Positions 1 to 7,429 of a stretch of DNA of 10,313 bases are shown here, piece after piece. The position numbers and the translations under genes are program-made. How positions within the stretch are numbered: position 1 is the first letter of the stretch; each line of letters opens with the position of its first letter. The stretch is from JBGOTP01 sp041476545 (GTDB taxonomy: Bacteria > Acidobacteriota > Vicinamibacteria > Vicinamibacterales > CAVVIG01), in NCBI GenBank assembly GCA_041476545.1, contig JBGOTP010000176.1:1-10313 (forward strand). The letters are read 5' to 3'. The notes under the pieces are model-generated. The model searched no databases, was not told where the DNA came from, and saw only the letters and a program-made list of their open reading frames with translations.

Positions 1-1775
1 CGGTCAATATCGGCGGTGTTGGCGTCGTACTCCGTGCGGTAGCGCCGAAGGGTCTCCTGATCGTCCGGCGTGTCGTACTGCTGCTTGAGCCGCGTGAGTT
101 CAGCGACGGCCCGCGCCTCGCGCTGCTGCTGATCGATGCGCGCGAGCTCGGGGTTGGGTTTGGCTGCGAGGATCCAGGGGAGGGGGTTCTCTGGGTTCAC
201 GAGGTTCACACGGTTCACGGGGTTAGGTGGGTTCGCAGGGTTCGACGGGTTCGCGGCGGTGAGCTTCCATTGCGGGAGATAGCGCGCCCACACATTGTTC
301 GTGTCCGTCACCTCCTGCGCGATCGCATCGAGCGTGCTCTTCATGGTGACGGACTTCCGAAAGCCGCTCTCTTTGTTGAGCAGGTACAGATGCGTCATCC
401 AGTCGGATCCGTTGCCTCGGAATCCGAATCCCGGCGGCGAGTTGACGAACTTCGACAGATCGCGCCGCATCGTGGTCACACGGCTCCGTAGTCGATCGTT
501 GAACTCGCGGAGTTCAGCAGAACCGTTCTGCCAGCTGGCAATGCGGTTCAATTCGTTGAGGACGCGCGTGCGGAGAAGGGCGAGGTCGCGCTCGTTCATC
601 TTATCGACGGGCATGTTGCCGAAGCCGACAATCACCGGAAAACCCTGGTCGTCGTTGTAGCTGCCGAAGACGCTCTGGGCGCCGAAGTCTGCTTCACGCG
701 TCCGGCTGTCGATCAGCCGTTTGTAGAGATTGGTCGTCGGATCACCGGCAACTGTATCGAGGAACAGACCGAAGAGTGTCTGCGCCTTGACGTCGAGCGT
801 CCGCTCGGCCGGCCAGACGAGAAAGACGGATCCGGGCTGCTGCTCGTTGCGATGGGGGTACTCGACGAACTGAATCTGGCCCGCGGGTGCTGGGTTGGGC
901 GCCGGCAGATCCTTCTCGGTCGTAACCGGACGATTGGGGCGCTGCGGCTGCACGCGGTTCAGGGTCGCGTCCAGCCGTGTCAGAACGCTCTCGATGGCCA
1001 TGTCCTTCGGGACCGAGACGAGGGCGCCCATGTTGGCGAGGTGATAGTGCGCGTCGTGGAAGCGACGGATGTCCGACGGCTGGATCACGCGCAGCGCTTC
1101 CGGCGATCCGCCCGAGTTGAAGGCGAGCGGATGGTTGCTTCCGTACAACATCTTCAACGCCGAAGAGTAGATGCGGCGGCCGGGCTGATCCGTCGAGCTG
1201 ACCATCTCGTTGTAGACCGTGCCCTTTTCCTCGAGCCCAAGCTGTTTGCTGACGGGATTCTCCGTCACACCGAAGTTGCGCACTTCGCGGCGGATTTCCT
1301 CGTCCGTGTAGTCAGGATGGACGAGCGCGTCGAGACGGCCCTCGAATTCGTCGTAGAAGGCCATGCCGCCGGCCGAGGTGTAGAAGTCGTAGCAGGTGCG
1401 CCACTGCATCGTGAAGCCTCCGGAGGTGGTGAGCGACATCGCTTCGTGGCTCGCGACCAAGCGTCCCTTGTTGCCCTTGCCGAGCAGGAGGTGCTCCTGC
1501 GTGTGCGGCTCACCCCTGTCGGAGGTGGGGAAGGTGGTGACCCAGACGAAGGCCTGCGGCACGGACTGGATACTGAGCAGGTCAAGCGTGAATCCGCTGC
1601 GCTCGTGCGCAAATCGCGCACCCATCGCGACCCCCGAATCGTTCAGATAGACCGCGTCGGTGCGGAAGCCGTTGAGGACTTGGCGTTCAGTGAGCGAGGC
1701 GAACGAGACGGCCCGCTGCGTGTGGGCGGGCACGGTGAGCGCCAGGAGAATGACGAGCAGAGCCAGTCGTTTCAT
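1..1775 (-). CDS. Exported M16C (PreP-like) zinc metalloprotease, C-terminus cut by window edge
   Basis: Zinc endopeptidase of the insulinase/pitrilysin clan, M16C (presequence protease-like) group, probably degrading peptides in the periplasm. 591 codons are visible and the reading frame is open to base 1; the family is usually about 1000 residues, so some 40 % is missing. Residues 1-20 form a signal peptide (MKRLALLVILLALTVPAHTQ). The inverted zinc motif HTQEH is at 91-95 (ligands H91 and H95, catalytic base E94). The distal ligand is E190 in EEKGTVYNEM, about 95 residues downstream, as in PreP. KPNPELA near residue 535 marks the start of the M16C-associated domain. An Asn-Pro-rich tripeptide repeat (about 506-530) sits just before it. 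The start is ATG at 1775 with a purine-rich GGTTGGAG upstream, 10 bases after the stop of the preceding gene, so it is probably the last visible gene of a four-gene operon. The family call is firm; the substrate is unknown. Confidence 0.9.
   Translation of the reverse strand, partial: MKRLALLVILLALTVPAHTQRAVSFASLTERQVLNGFRTDAVYLNDSGVAMGARFAHERSGFTLDLLSIQSVPQAFVWVTTFPTSDRGEPHTQEHLLLGKGNKGRLVASHEAMSLTTSGGFTMQWRTCYDFYTSAGGMAFYDEFEGRLDALVHPDYTDEEIRREVRNFGVTENPVSKQLGLEEKGTVYNEMVSSTDQPGRRIYSSALKMLYGSNHPLAFNSGGSPEALRVIQPSDIRRFHDAHYHLANMGALVSVPKDMAIESVLTRLDATLNRVQPQRPNRPVTTEKDLPAPNPAPAGQIQFVEYPHRNEQQPGSVFLVWPAERTLDVKAQTLFGLFLDTVAGDPTTNLYKRLIDSRTREADFGAQSVFGSYNDDQGFPVIVGFGNMPVDKMNERDLALLRTRVLNELNRIASWQNGSAELREFNDRLRSRVTTMRRDLSKFVNSPPGFGFRGNGSDWMTHLYLLNKESGFRKSVTMKSTLDAIAQEVTDTNNVWARYLPQWKLTAANPSNPANPPNPVNRVNLVNPENPLPWILAAKPNPELARIDQQQREARAVAELTRLKQQYDTPDDQETLRRYRTEYDANTADID
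185..258 (-). repeat. 9-nt tandem repeat encoding an Asn-Pro-x linker in the M16 protease
   Basis: About eight degenerate 9-base units of the form GGGTTCACG/GGGTTCGCA (plus-strand reading). On the minus strand they give AAC-CCN-NNN codons, that is Asn-Pro-x or Asn-x-Val tripeptides. The period keeps the reading frame. The tract falls between the N-terminal protease half and the M16C-associated domain, splitting what looks like a single WKLTAA...KPNPELA segment. Confidence 0.85.
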
Positions 1776-1785
1776 CTCCAACCTT

Positions 1786-2487
1786 TCACTTCATGCCGAA
1801 CCCAAACGTCATGAGCACCAGGAACTCGACTTGTGCCGTGTCGCTCTTGAACGGGATAGAAACAGTCGGCGTGAGCGCGGCCTGCTCGTTCAGGATGAAC
1901 GTCAGCCCGGCTTCGGCGATGCCATAGGTATCCGTGCTGTTCAGCCCAGCGCCGGCGACGGGCTTCCTCGACGTTCGCTCCCGCAGGACGCGGACGCCAA
2001 CGGTCGGGCCGATTTGGCGGCCCGGTGTGTCGCTCAGAATCCAGCCGACCCTTGCGCCCGCGGCCCACGAAGCCGTCGAGACATCGACGACGGTTTCCCT
2101 GAGACCATTCTGGATATTGATACGCTTCTGGTCGGGCCCCCATGTCTGGATGCCGGTCACCATCGGACACACGTGCACGCGAAGCGTCCGGCTGAGCGTG
2201 ACATCTGAGCCGACGTTCAGACCAAGCGAGACCGCGGCGCTGCCGGCGCCCCGGGGGTAAATGAATCTTGCGAGGCCGATCGCGAAGATCGAATCGCGTC
2301 CGGTGCCGAGAGACGTTGTGAGGCCGTTGACGACGATGTCCTTGGTAATGGGAATCCCAAGGCTGGCCTGCCAATCGTACCGCGAGAATGCTGGCTGTCC
2401 GGCGCACAACTGCGCGAACGCGGGTGTGACGCCCGTGGTCAGAAATAGGATGACAAACGAGAATACGCGTCGAATCGACAGGCCCAT
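1786..2487 (-). CDS. Exported beta-rich protein, possible outer-membrane beta-barrel
   Basis: 233 residues with no family I can name. Residues 1-25 form a clear signal peptide (basic MGLSIRR, hydrophobic core, AFA before Q26). The mature part has alternating-hydrophobic, Gly-rich stretches typical of beta strands (ASLGIPITKD, VSLGLNVGSD, GPTVGVRVL, AEAGLTFILNE, LTPTVSIPF) and ends in FGFGMK. This fits a small eight-stranded outer-membrane barrel, though the last residue is Lys rather than the usual aromatic. C28 and C107 could form a disulfide. ATG at 2487 is preceded by AAGGA at good spacing. The gene lies 27 bases after the cytochrome/monooxygenase gene and 10 bases before the protease gene, so all three are probably cotranscribed. 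The barrel call is an inference from strand pattern only; a soluble periplasmic beta protein is the alternative. Confidence 0.6.
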   Translation of the reverse strand: MGLSIRRVFSFVILFLTTGVTPAFAQLCAGQPAFSRYDWQASLGIPITKDIVVNGLTTSLGTGRDSIFAIGLARFIYPRGAGSAAVSLGLNVGSDVTLSRTLRVHVCPMVTGIQTWGPDQKRINIQNGLRETVVDVSTASWAAGARVGWILSDTPGRQIGPTVGVRVLRERTSRKPVAGAGLNSTDTYGIAEAGLTFILNEQAALTPTVSIPFKSDTAQVEFLVLMTFGFGMK

Positions 2488-2514
2488 GCGGATCCTTGCC
2501 CGCGGAGGATTGAC

Positions 2515-4026
2515 CTATCGACCCTGGCGGCCGGCACCGAGCAACAACCCAAGGCCGGGACGATTCGCGGCGACCTCGCGCATGTGATCGCCAAACACCT
2601 GCACGAGCTGCGGCAGTTCACCCGGATGGGCCGCGACCATCTGCAAGCTCACGCTGCCCATCTCGTCGGCGGACTGCTCCCCCCACGTCACGCGCTTGGG
2701 CGGACTCGACGGGTTCCGCTTGTTTGCTGCCGAATTGTCGTAGGTCAGCGTGGCATCGAGACGCGTGCCCTTCGGCAATGACACGTAGTCCACGAACTGA
2801 TACTGCTCCTGCCATCCGAAATCCCAATCCGGAATGTCGAGCAGTGTCTTCACGTCGCCGTTCGGGAACGTTGCCGTGAGCTTCATGGTTTTCGCGAGGT
2901 AGTGCGCGTGACCCACCGTGCCGAATGCTTTCACGTCAATCGGCAATGTGAACGAATCGGTCATCGTGTAGCGCGACTCACCTGCGGGAATATTGAGCCC
3001 GGAGAGAAAACCGAACACGGGTGGAAGCTGGATCGCCTGAAACGCTTTCGTTGGCGGCTGTTTCGCAAAATACAACCCGACCGTGGATGCTTCCGACGCG
3101 GGTTTCCCGTTCGGATGGAAATGCGTCGAGAGAATGAGGTCCGAACCCTTCGCGACGAAGAACGCCAGGTCGTCGGGCAACATGCGCGGCTGCGTGCCTG
3201 GCACCCACCCGCCCAGTCCGCCGGTTGACGCTTGTCCGCCACGCGCCGCTGCGCCTGCAGCGGGCCTCGGAGCCGGCGCCGCGTTTCCGCCGCGTCCGCC
3301 GGCGCCACGTGCGGCGCCGAGAGCCGCAATGAGTCCGCGTCCTGCTCCGGCTGTGAGGCCGCCACCCATCCCGCCGCTGTAGCCCGGACCCGGATCGGCC
3401 TCGTCCTGCTTCCGCGCGTCACCAGTCGAGTCGAGGAAGAACAGACTGTGATGCACGACCGCGCGCGAAGACGGCCGGAAGTCCACCGCCTTCACGTACA
3501 CGTCGTTCGGCAAGTTGAGCGGGAGGACGAAGTTTCGATAGACATCGTTGCCGGAAGTCGGCACCTGATACGCCTCAGGCATCTTCACCACGAGATCCGG
3601 CTCGCCGAGCTGCCAGCCTTCGATGAACGTCGGCAGCGCCGGTAGCTTCTTTGGATCGCCTTCCGGCATGCCGCCGGCCACCCATCGATCGAGGACATCG
3701 ATCTGTGCAGCCGAGAGCGTGCGGTCGCCCCGGAACGCGAAGTCGCTTGGCGCGGCCTTCCACGGCGGCATCTGATGCGCCCTGGTCACCGCGACGATCT
3801 GCCGGCCGCGCGGGCGGACGTCGTTGTAGCTCATGAGACTGAACGGGCCCATCTCTCCAGGCCGATGGCACGACGTGCAGTTATTGAAGATGATGGGCGC
3901 GACGTTTTCCGTGAACGTCACGGCGCCCGCTGATGGTCCGGGTGATTGTCCGGAGACAAGCGCCGACGCACCTGCGAATGCGGCGGCAACCGCGGCCACC
4001 AGAGAGATCACAGATCGCTGCTTCAT
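2515..4026 (-). CDS. Cytochrome c fused to copper type II (PHM/DBM-like) monooxygenase domain
   Basis: 503-residue periplasmic redox protein. Residues 1-26 are a signal peptide. A class-I-like c-heme domain follows, with CTSCH at 50-54 and a likely distal Met in HQMPPW (M86). From about 140 comes a peptidylglycine-hydroxylase/dopamine-monooxygenase-like fold. HH at 192-193 matches the CuH pair, HFH at 302-304 matches the CuM histidines, and DEMGSV with M456 matches the Met ligand seen in PHM as T-x-DEMC. GHAH at 373-375 is another conserved His pair. In characterised family members ascorbate feeds electrons to copper; here the fused heme suggests the cytochrome is the electron route, which is my inference. 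A Gly/Ala-rich, low-complexity insert (about 212-275) lies between the two copper half-sites. ATG at 4026 has GAGG only one base upstream, an unusually short spacing. The gene starts 15 bases after the DUF6600 gene stops. The substrate is unknown. Confidence 0.86.
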   Translation of the reverse strand: MKQRSVISLVAAVAAAFAGASALVSGQSPGPSAGAVTFTENVAPIIFNNCTSCHRPGEMGPFSLMSYNDVRPRGRQIVAVTRAHQMPPWKAAPSDFAFRGDRTLSAAQIDVLDRWVAGGMPEGDPKKLPALPTFIEGWQLGEPDLVVKMPEAYQVPTSGNDVYRNFVLPLNLPNDVYVKAVDFRPSSRAVVHHSLFFLDSTGDARKQDEADPGPGYSGGMGGGLTAGAGRGLIAALGAARGAGGRGGNAAPAPRPAAGAAARGGQASTGGLGGWVPGTQPRMLPDDLAFFVAKGSDLILSTHFHPNGKPASEASTVGLYFAKQPPTKAFQAIQLPPVFGFLSGLNIPAGESRYTMTDSFTLPIDVKAFGTVGHAHYLAKTMKLTATFPNGDVKTLLDIPDWDFGWQEQYQFVDYVSLPKGTRLDATLTYDNSAANKRNPSSPPKRVTWGEQSADEMGSVSLQMVAAHPGELPQLVQVFGDHMREVAANRPGLGLLLGAGRQGR

Positions 4027-4041
4027 ACCTCAATCATACGA

Positions 4042-6024
4042 CTAGTTCTGTTTCTCCGGCGCCTTCTTGTCGGTCCCTTGCTCCGGAGGCGGCTCCTTCG
4101 GCCGCCGCTTCGCCTGCGGAGTGGCCGGCTTTGACGAGTCCGGAGGATTTGCAGGCTTGGCGGCGGGCTGGCCGCGCTGCGCCCCGCTCGGCCGGTCAGC
4201 GCGCGGCGGTGGCGCGTCTTTCGGCGGTGGATTGCTGTCCACGTTTGCAGGCGGCGGTGCCGGATTCGCTGGCGGCGGGTTGGTAGACCGCCCGCGGTTG
4301 GCTCCGCTCGGTCGGTCAGGGCGAGCTGCTGGAGCGCTATTCGCCGGCGAGTTCGCCGGGGCGTTTGCCGGCGCTGCGGATGACCGCCCGTTGACAGGCT
4401 GGTTTCCCGGCTGATTCGAGTCTGCTGTTGCCGCTCTTCCTGGAGGCGCTTGCCTGACATTTGATCGGACTGGCGGGACGTTCGCCGGACGCAATCCCTC
4501 GATCTCGTTTCCCGCCAACGGCTGACCAGGCTGCGCTGCAAGTCTCTGTTGTTGCCGCGCGAAAGGCACCGGTGGCGGCGGTGGTGGTGTCTTGACCACA
4601 ACCGAGCGGCCGGCAACCTGTGCCGGCGGCTGGGGCACCCGGCCGCCCGTTTGGGCAGAAGTTCCCAGAACACTGTTTCTGGTCGGAACCACCTCGGCCC
4701 TTCGACTGACGGGGGCCGAGCCAATCTCCTGCGGGTTCACGGCGACGACGGCTCGACCGACCGGCTGGGCAGTCGCAAAGGTGCTCCGAGACACCGCGGT
4801 CACGCCGCCCCGCGCGGTCCTGTTCGCGTACCGGATATTCGGGTTGTTACTGTTGTAGTAAACGTTGGAAATGGTGATGTTGTTGACGGTCGTGTTACTA
4901 ACGTTGACGCGGTTCACGTACTCGCGGCTCGTGCGATACCCGGGCACATACACTTCTCGAGGGCCGAGCGGAAACCACCCGACGTTATCACCGTAGGCGC
5001 CGCCGCCCCCAACGACAACCGACACGCTGAACCGTGGCCCGCCAATAAAGGCGACGACCGCAGGTGCATACACAGGCCGGACTGCGATCGGTCCAGGTAC
5101 CCAGCCCCAATTGTTCCGGGCATACACCCAGCGACCGTAGTGAAATGGCGCGTAGCCCCATGGCGCTTCATCGACCCACGTCCAGCCCCACGGCGAAATC
5201 CAGACCCAGTGGCCGTCGTGATAGGGCGCCCAGCCGGCGGCAACCCTCGGCGTCCAGATGTAGCCGTAGTCGGCGTCTGAATACCAGGAGCCGTAGTCGT
5301 CCAGGTCCTCGTAGCCGACAACGTCGGGAGACACATAACGCACCGATCGCGATCCGTCGTCGTGACGATCGCGGTCCTGGCTCCACATATCAAATTCATC
5401 GTAGCCGCCGGCTCGGAAAATATTGGCACGAAGCGAATCCGTGCCGGTGAAATTGGCGCTCTGTCCGGGCCCGACATTGTAGGTCCGGCCGCTGCCGGTC
5501 GCTTCGCCCTCGCCGGCTCGCACGGTGACCATGGTGGAGTTGCCGTCTTCGCTGACCTGAATGCGGTACTGGCCTGGGCGCGAGATGGAAAACGCCTGAT
5601 TGGGCGTATCCACTTCAAACTCCTCGTCACGGTCAAGCCGAAGGACGCGAATGTTGATTGTCCCTTCCGAGAGTTCGATCTGCGTGGTGCGGTCATCCAG
5701 GTTGAAGAAGGACACACCGGTGCGGGCATCCACACGAACCGTCGCCGAGCCTAGGCGCATTTCGGCGCGACCACTGTCGTCTGCCCAGAGCCGGTCGCCA
5801 GTCGTCATGGGCCGGTTCACCACGGCAGACACCCACTCCGATTCACCCGCCGGCCGGAAGGAGACGTCGCCTCGCAGGTAGCTCAGCCGGGCCACGCGGC
5901 CTGATGGATCGTTGTCGCCCGCCGCCACGGCGCGTTGCGAGAGGGTGACGGTCAGGAGAGCGGCCACAAAGAGCGCGCTCGTCCAATATAGAGTTCGTGT
6001 TAATCCTGGTTTCACGTGACTCAC
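4042..6024 (-). CDS. FecR-domain / DUF6600 (Trp-Tyr-rich repeat) exported envelope protein
   Basis: 660 residues, first gene of the minus-strand directon. A signal peptide occupies about 1-35 (hydrophobic WTSALFVAALLTVTL). Residues 45-190 resemble a FecR-type beta domain (VARLSYLRGDVSFRP, GDRLW, SGRAEMRLG, VRVDARTGVSF, LSEGTINIRV). Residues 240-360 carry the aromatic repeats diagnostic of DUF6600: GSWYSDADYGYIWTP, WAPYHDGHWVWISPWG, WTWVDEAPWGYAPFHYGRW, NNWGWVPGP. An Asn/Thr-rich stretch follows (370-405). The tail from 479 on is Pro/Ala/Asn-rich and disordered, with an imperfect repeat (RPDRPSGANRG at 568, RADRPSGAQRG at 608). The start at 6024 is GTG. A second in-frame GTG at 6015 (codon 4) has AAGGGTGAG nine bases upstream and may be the true start. 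Family members are common in Acidobacteriota and are thought to be cell-surface or periplasmic; no biochemical role is established that I know of. Confidence 0.86.
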   Translation of the reverse strand: MSHVKPGLTRTLYWTSALFVAALLTVTLSQRAVAAGDNDPSGRVARLSYLRGDVSFRPAGESEWVSAVVNRPMTTGDRLWADDSGRAEMRLGSATVRVDARTGVSFFNLDDRTTQIELSEGTINIRVLRLDRDEEFEVDTPNQAFSISRPGQYRIQVSEDGNSTMVTVRAGEGEATGSGRTYNVGPGQSANFTGTDSLRANIFRAGGYDEFDMWSQDRDRHDDGSRSVRYVSPDVVGYEDLDDYGSWYSDADYGYIWTPRVAAGWAPYHDGHWVWISPWGWTWVDEAPWGYAPFHYGRWVYARNNWGWVPGPIAVRPVYAPAVVAFIGGPRFSVSVVVGGGGAYGDNVGWFPLGPREVYVPGYRTSREYVNRVNVSNTTVNNITISNVYYNSNNPNIRYANRTARGGVTAVSRSTFATAQPVGRAVVAVNPQEIGSAPVSRRAEVVPTRNSVLGTSAQTGGRVPQPPAQVAGRSVVVKTPPPPPPVPFARQQQRLAAQPGQPLAGNEIEGLRPANVPPVRSNVRQAPPGRAATADSNQPGNQPVNGRSSAAPANAPANSPANSAPAARPDRPSGANRGRSTNPPPANPAPPPANVDSNPPPKDAPPPRADRPSGAQRGQPAAKPANPPDSSKPATPQAKRRPKEPPPEQGTDKKAPEKQN

Positions 6025-6277
6025 CCTTGTCTCTCTCGGCGAGGCCTGAATGCCTCAGCGATCACAGCATGGCGCAATCGTTGATCAGCGTGTGTGCACT
6101 TGAGAACACTCGCACGTCACGACTGCGCAGTTGCTGCGGATCGGTCGAGCGGTGGTCCCCACGCGAAGGTCGCCTCAATCACCGGCTCGTGCGACGAGTC
6201 AGCTGAGCCACGACCGAACGGTAGGGACAACTGCGAGCTTTTATGCGACGATCTAGGAATAGTCGGGACCAATAGCC
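6025..6277. promoter_or_regulatory. Divergent intergenic region between the envelope operon and the TA island
   Basis: These 253 bases must carry the leftward promoter of the DUF6600 operon and the rightward promoter of the antitoxin. I see no convincing -35/-10 pair on either strand. Small dyads are present: GAGGC/GCCTC around a 6-base loop (6041-6056), ACTGCGCAGT (6122-6131), CTCGT-GCG-ACGAG (6186-6198) and TCAGCTGA (6199-6206). The last two adjoin each other, 72 to 92 bases before the antitoxin start, and could be an autoregulatory operator of the kind ribbon-helix-helix antitoxins bind. This is a guess from position and symmetry only. Confidence 0.35.
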
Positions 6278-6505
6278 ATGCCAACGACAACCATTACTCT
6301 CGACGCGAATCTCAAGGCTCGACTCGCCAATCTGGCGAGCCAGTCGGGCCAGCAGGTGGATGAGTTCGTCGAAGCTCTGCTGCGACGAGTGGCCGATGCC
6401 GATGTGCGTTTCGAACGCGGCGTGCCGGTGTTCCGTCCACGGCCGGATGCGCCCATCCTCACCGTTGAGGATGTCGACCGCCTGGCGGACGGCCACGGCG
6501 CGTAG
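6278..6505 (+). CDS. VapB-like ribbon-helix-helix antitoxin
   Basis: 75 residues. The N-terminus fits a ribbon-helix-helix DNA-binding unit: strand TTTITLDANL (3-12), helix KARLANLASQSG, helix QVDEFVEALLRRVAD. The C-terminal part (FRPRPDAPILTVEDVDRLAD) looks like the toxin-neutralising tail of VapB-type antitoxins. Such proteins bind their own promoter as dimers and wrap the PIN toxin encoded downstream. ATG at 6278 is preceded by a weak GGGA nine bases away. The downstream toxin frame begins eight bases after the stop but is truncated, so this antitoxin may now be an orphan. The exact antitoxin subfamily is uncertain. Confidence 0.75.
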   Translation: MPTTTITLDANLKARLANLASQSGQQVDEFVEALLRRVADADVRFERGVPVFRPRPDAPILTVEDVDRLADGHGA

Positions 6506-6513
6506 CGACGGGC

Positions 6514-6654
6514 GTGGTCTCCCTCCTTGATGTCAACGTGCTCGTCGCGCTGTTCGTGCCCGAGCACCAGCACCACGTGCTGGCCCTGGACTGGTTTGCA
6601 ACCGAGTGCGCCACGGACGGGTGGGCGACCTGTGCGGGCGCCGAGTCTGGTTGA
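6514..6654 (+). pseudogene. Truncated VapC-like PIN-domain toxin (N-terminal remnant)
   Basis: Reading from GTG at 6514 gives 46 residues ending in TGA. They match the N-terminal third of a PIN ribonuclease: SLLDVNVLVALFVPEHQHH with the first metal-binding Asp (D6), a helix ending in DWF, then DGWATC...ESG with the expected second acidic residue (E44). Intact relatives continue as GFVR and run to about 130-150 residues, including two further catalytic Asp positions. Here a stop falls right after ESG, and none of the three frames downstream (6655-6801) restores PIN-like sequence. A deletion or replacement of the 3' part is therefore likelier than a single frameshift. It should be inactive as a nuclease. 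It directly follows its antitoxin, the usual order for vapBC. It is too short to be found by simple length filters. Confidence 0.75.
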
Positions 6655-6801
6655 AAAGCGAACGTGGCAACCGCCGGCAGCGAATGACATTGGGGAGAAT
6701 GATGCCACCTCTCGGTTTTCTCTCCGATAGAAGACGAACAAACGCGTAAACAGCGTAGTTAACCTGTCCACCGAATCGGATCAGGCCCACAATGGAGCCG
6801 T
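6655..6801. other. Spacer between PIN-toxin remnant and DUF433 gene
   Basis: 147 bases with no recognisable gene on either strand. It is probably the scar that replaced the 3' part of the PIN toxin, and it must contain the DUF433/DUF5615 promoter. I found no transposon ends or target-site duplication. The only clear signal is the GGAG ribosome-binding site just before 6802. Confidence 0.5.
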
Positions 6802-7032
6802 ATGGAGTTCAAGCGAGTGACGACCAACCCCCAGCAGATGGGAGGCGTTCCGTGCCTGCGTGGGCTTCGGATTCCGATCGCGACGATTGTCGCGCTGGTC
6901 GCCGAAGGGCAGACGCCGCAGGGGATTCTGGCCCTGTACCCTGACCTGGAAGCTGAGGATGTCCGGGAAGCGCTGCTCTTCGCTGCCGAGGCCGTGCGAG
7001 AACGCGCCCTCCCTCTCGCCGCTGGTGAATGA
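6802..7032 (+). CDS. DUF433 antitoxin
   Basis: 76 residues with the DUF433 signature: NPQQMGGVPCLRGLRIPIAT at 9-28 (family pattern P-x-x-CGG-x-PC-I-RGTRI), then VALVAEGQTPQGILALYPDL and an EDVREALLFAAE helix. The usual Cys of the CGG turn is Met here, while Pro17-Cys18 and the R-G-x-R-I core are kept. The family is a small helical, winged-helix-like DNA-binding fold that acts as antitoxin to DUF5615 toxins and probably represses its own operon. ATG at 6802 has GGAG four bases upstream. The stop overlaps the toxin start as ATGA, so the pair is translationally coupled. The annotation is firm at family level. Confidence 0.9.
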   Translation: MEFKRVTTNPQQMGGVPCLRGLRIPIATIVALVAEGQTPQGILALYPDLEAEDVREALLFAAEAVRERALPLAAGE

Positions 7033-7421
7033 GGTTTCTGGTCGACAACGCGTTCTCGCCGGCCTTGGCGACGCTGCTGGAGCAAGCAGGTCACGACGCG
7101 TTGCACGTTCGATCGATCGGATTGCAGCGGTCAGACGATGTGGTGATCTTCGATCGTGCCGCAGCAGAGGATCGGATTGTCGTTTCTGCAGACACCGATT
7201 TCGGAACGCTGCTTGCCGCGCGTTCCGCGCGGAAGCCGTCAGTGATTCAGTTCCGAGGGCCAGGCAGCCGCAAGCCAGAAGCACTCGCCCGAGCCATCGT
7301 GTCGAATCTGCCTCAGCTTGTCGATGCGCTGCACGGCGGCAGCATCGTTACGTTCGAGCCGGCGCGCATTCGGGTACGTGCACTGCCGATCAACACAACG
7401 CCGACGCCGGACGAAGAGTAG
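7029..7421 (+). CDS. DUF5615 PIN-like toxin
   Basis: 130 residues of the PIN-like DUF5615 family, a predicted metal-dependent ribonuclease. Key features are RFLVDNAFSP at 2-11 with Asp6 as first acidic ligand, GHDALHVRSIGLQ at 21-33 (the family's G-H-D-x-x-H-V-R-x-x-G), DDVVIFDRAAAEDRIVVSADTDFG with D55 and D57 as the second acidic cluster, and a KPSVIQFR strand. About 110 residues match the family; the last 15 (ALPINTTPTPDEE) are an extra acidic tail. The gene overlaps DUF433 by four bases, the standard antitoxin-first arrangement. All expected acidic residues are present, so the toxin looks active. Its stop is three bases from the stop of the convergent minus-strand gene. Confidence 0.9.
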   Translation: MRFLVDNAFSPALATLLEQAGHDALHVRSIGLQRSDDVVIFDRAAAEDRIVVSADTDFGTLLAARSARKPSVIQFRGPGSRKPEALARAIVSNLPQLVDALHGGSIVTFEPARIRVRALPINTTPTPDEE

Positions 7422-7429
7422 CCTCTACT
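7417..7429. other. Convergent stop codons embedded in a small palindrome
   Basis: AGTAG-CCT-CTACT is a perfect 5-bp inverted repeat with a 3-base loop. Its left arm holds the TAG of the DUF5615 gene (plus strand) and its right arm holds the complement of the TAG of the small minus-strand gene. The stem is too short and too AT-poor at the 3' side to be a convincing intrinsic terminator. Confidence 0.5.

Noticed and set aside
852..1814. Plus-strand open frame of 320 codons
   Set aside because: It mirrors the M16 protease gene, whose zinc motif and signal peptide fix the true strand. The product has no recognisable domain.
6533..6790. Minus-strand 85-codon frame across the toxin scar
   Set aside because: It is antisense to the recognisable PIN remnant and gives an Arg-rich product without a family match or ribosome-binding site.
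6655..6801. Insertion-sequence remnant that truncated the PIN toxin
   Set aside because: No terminal inverted repeats, target duplication or transposase-like translation could be found in any frame.
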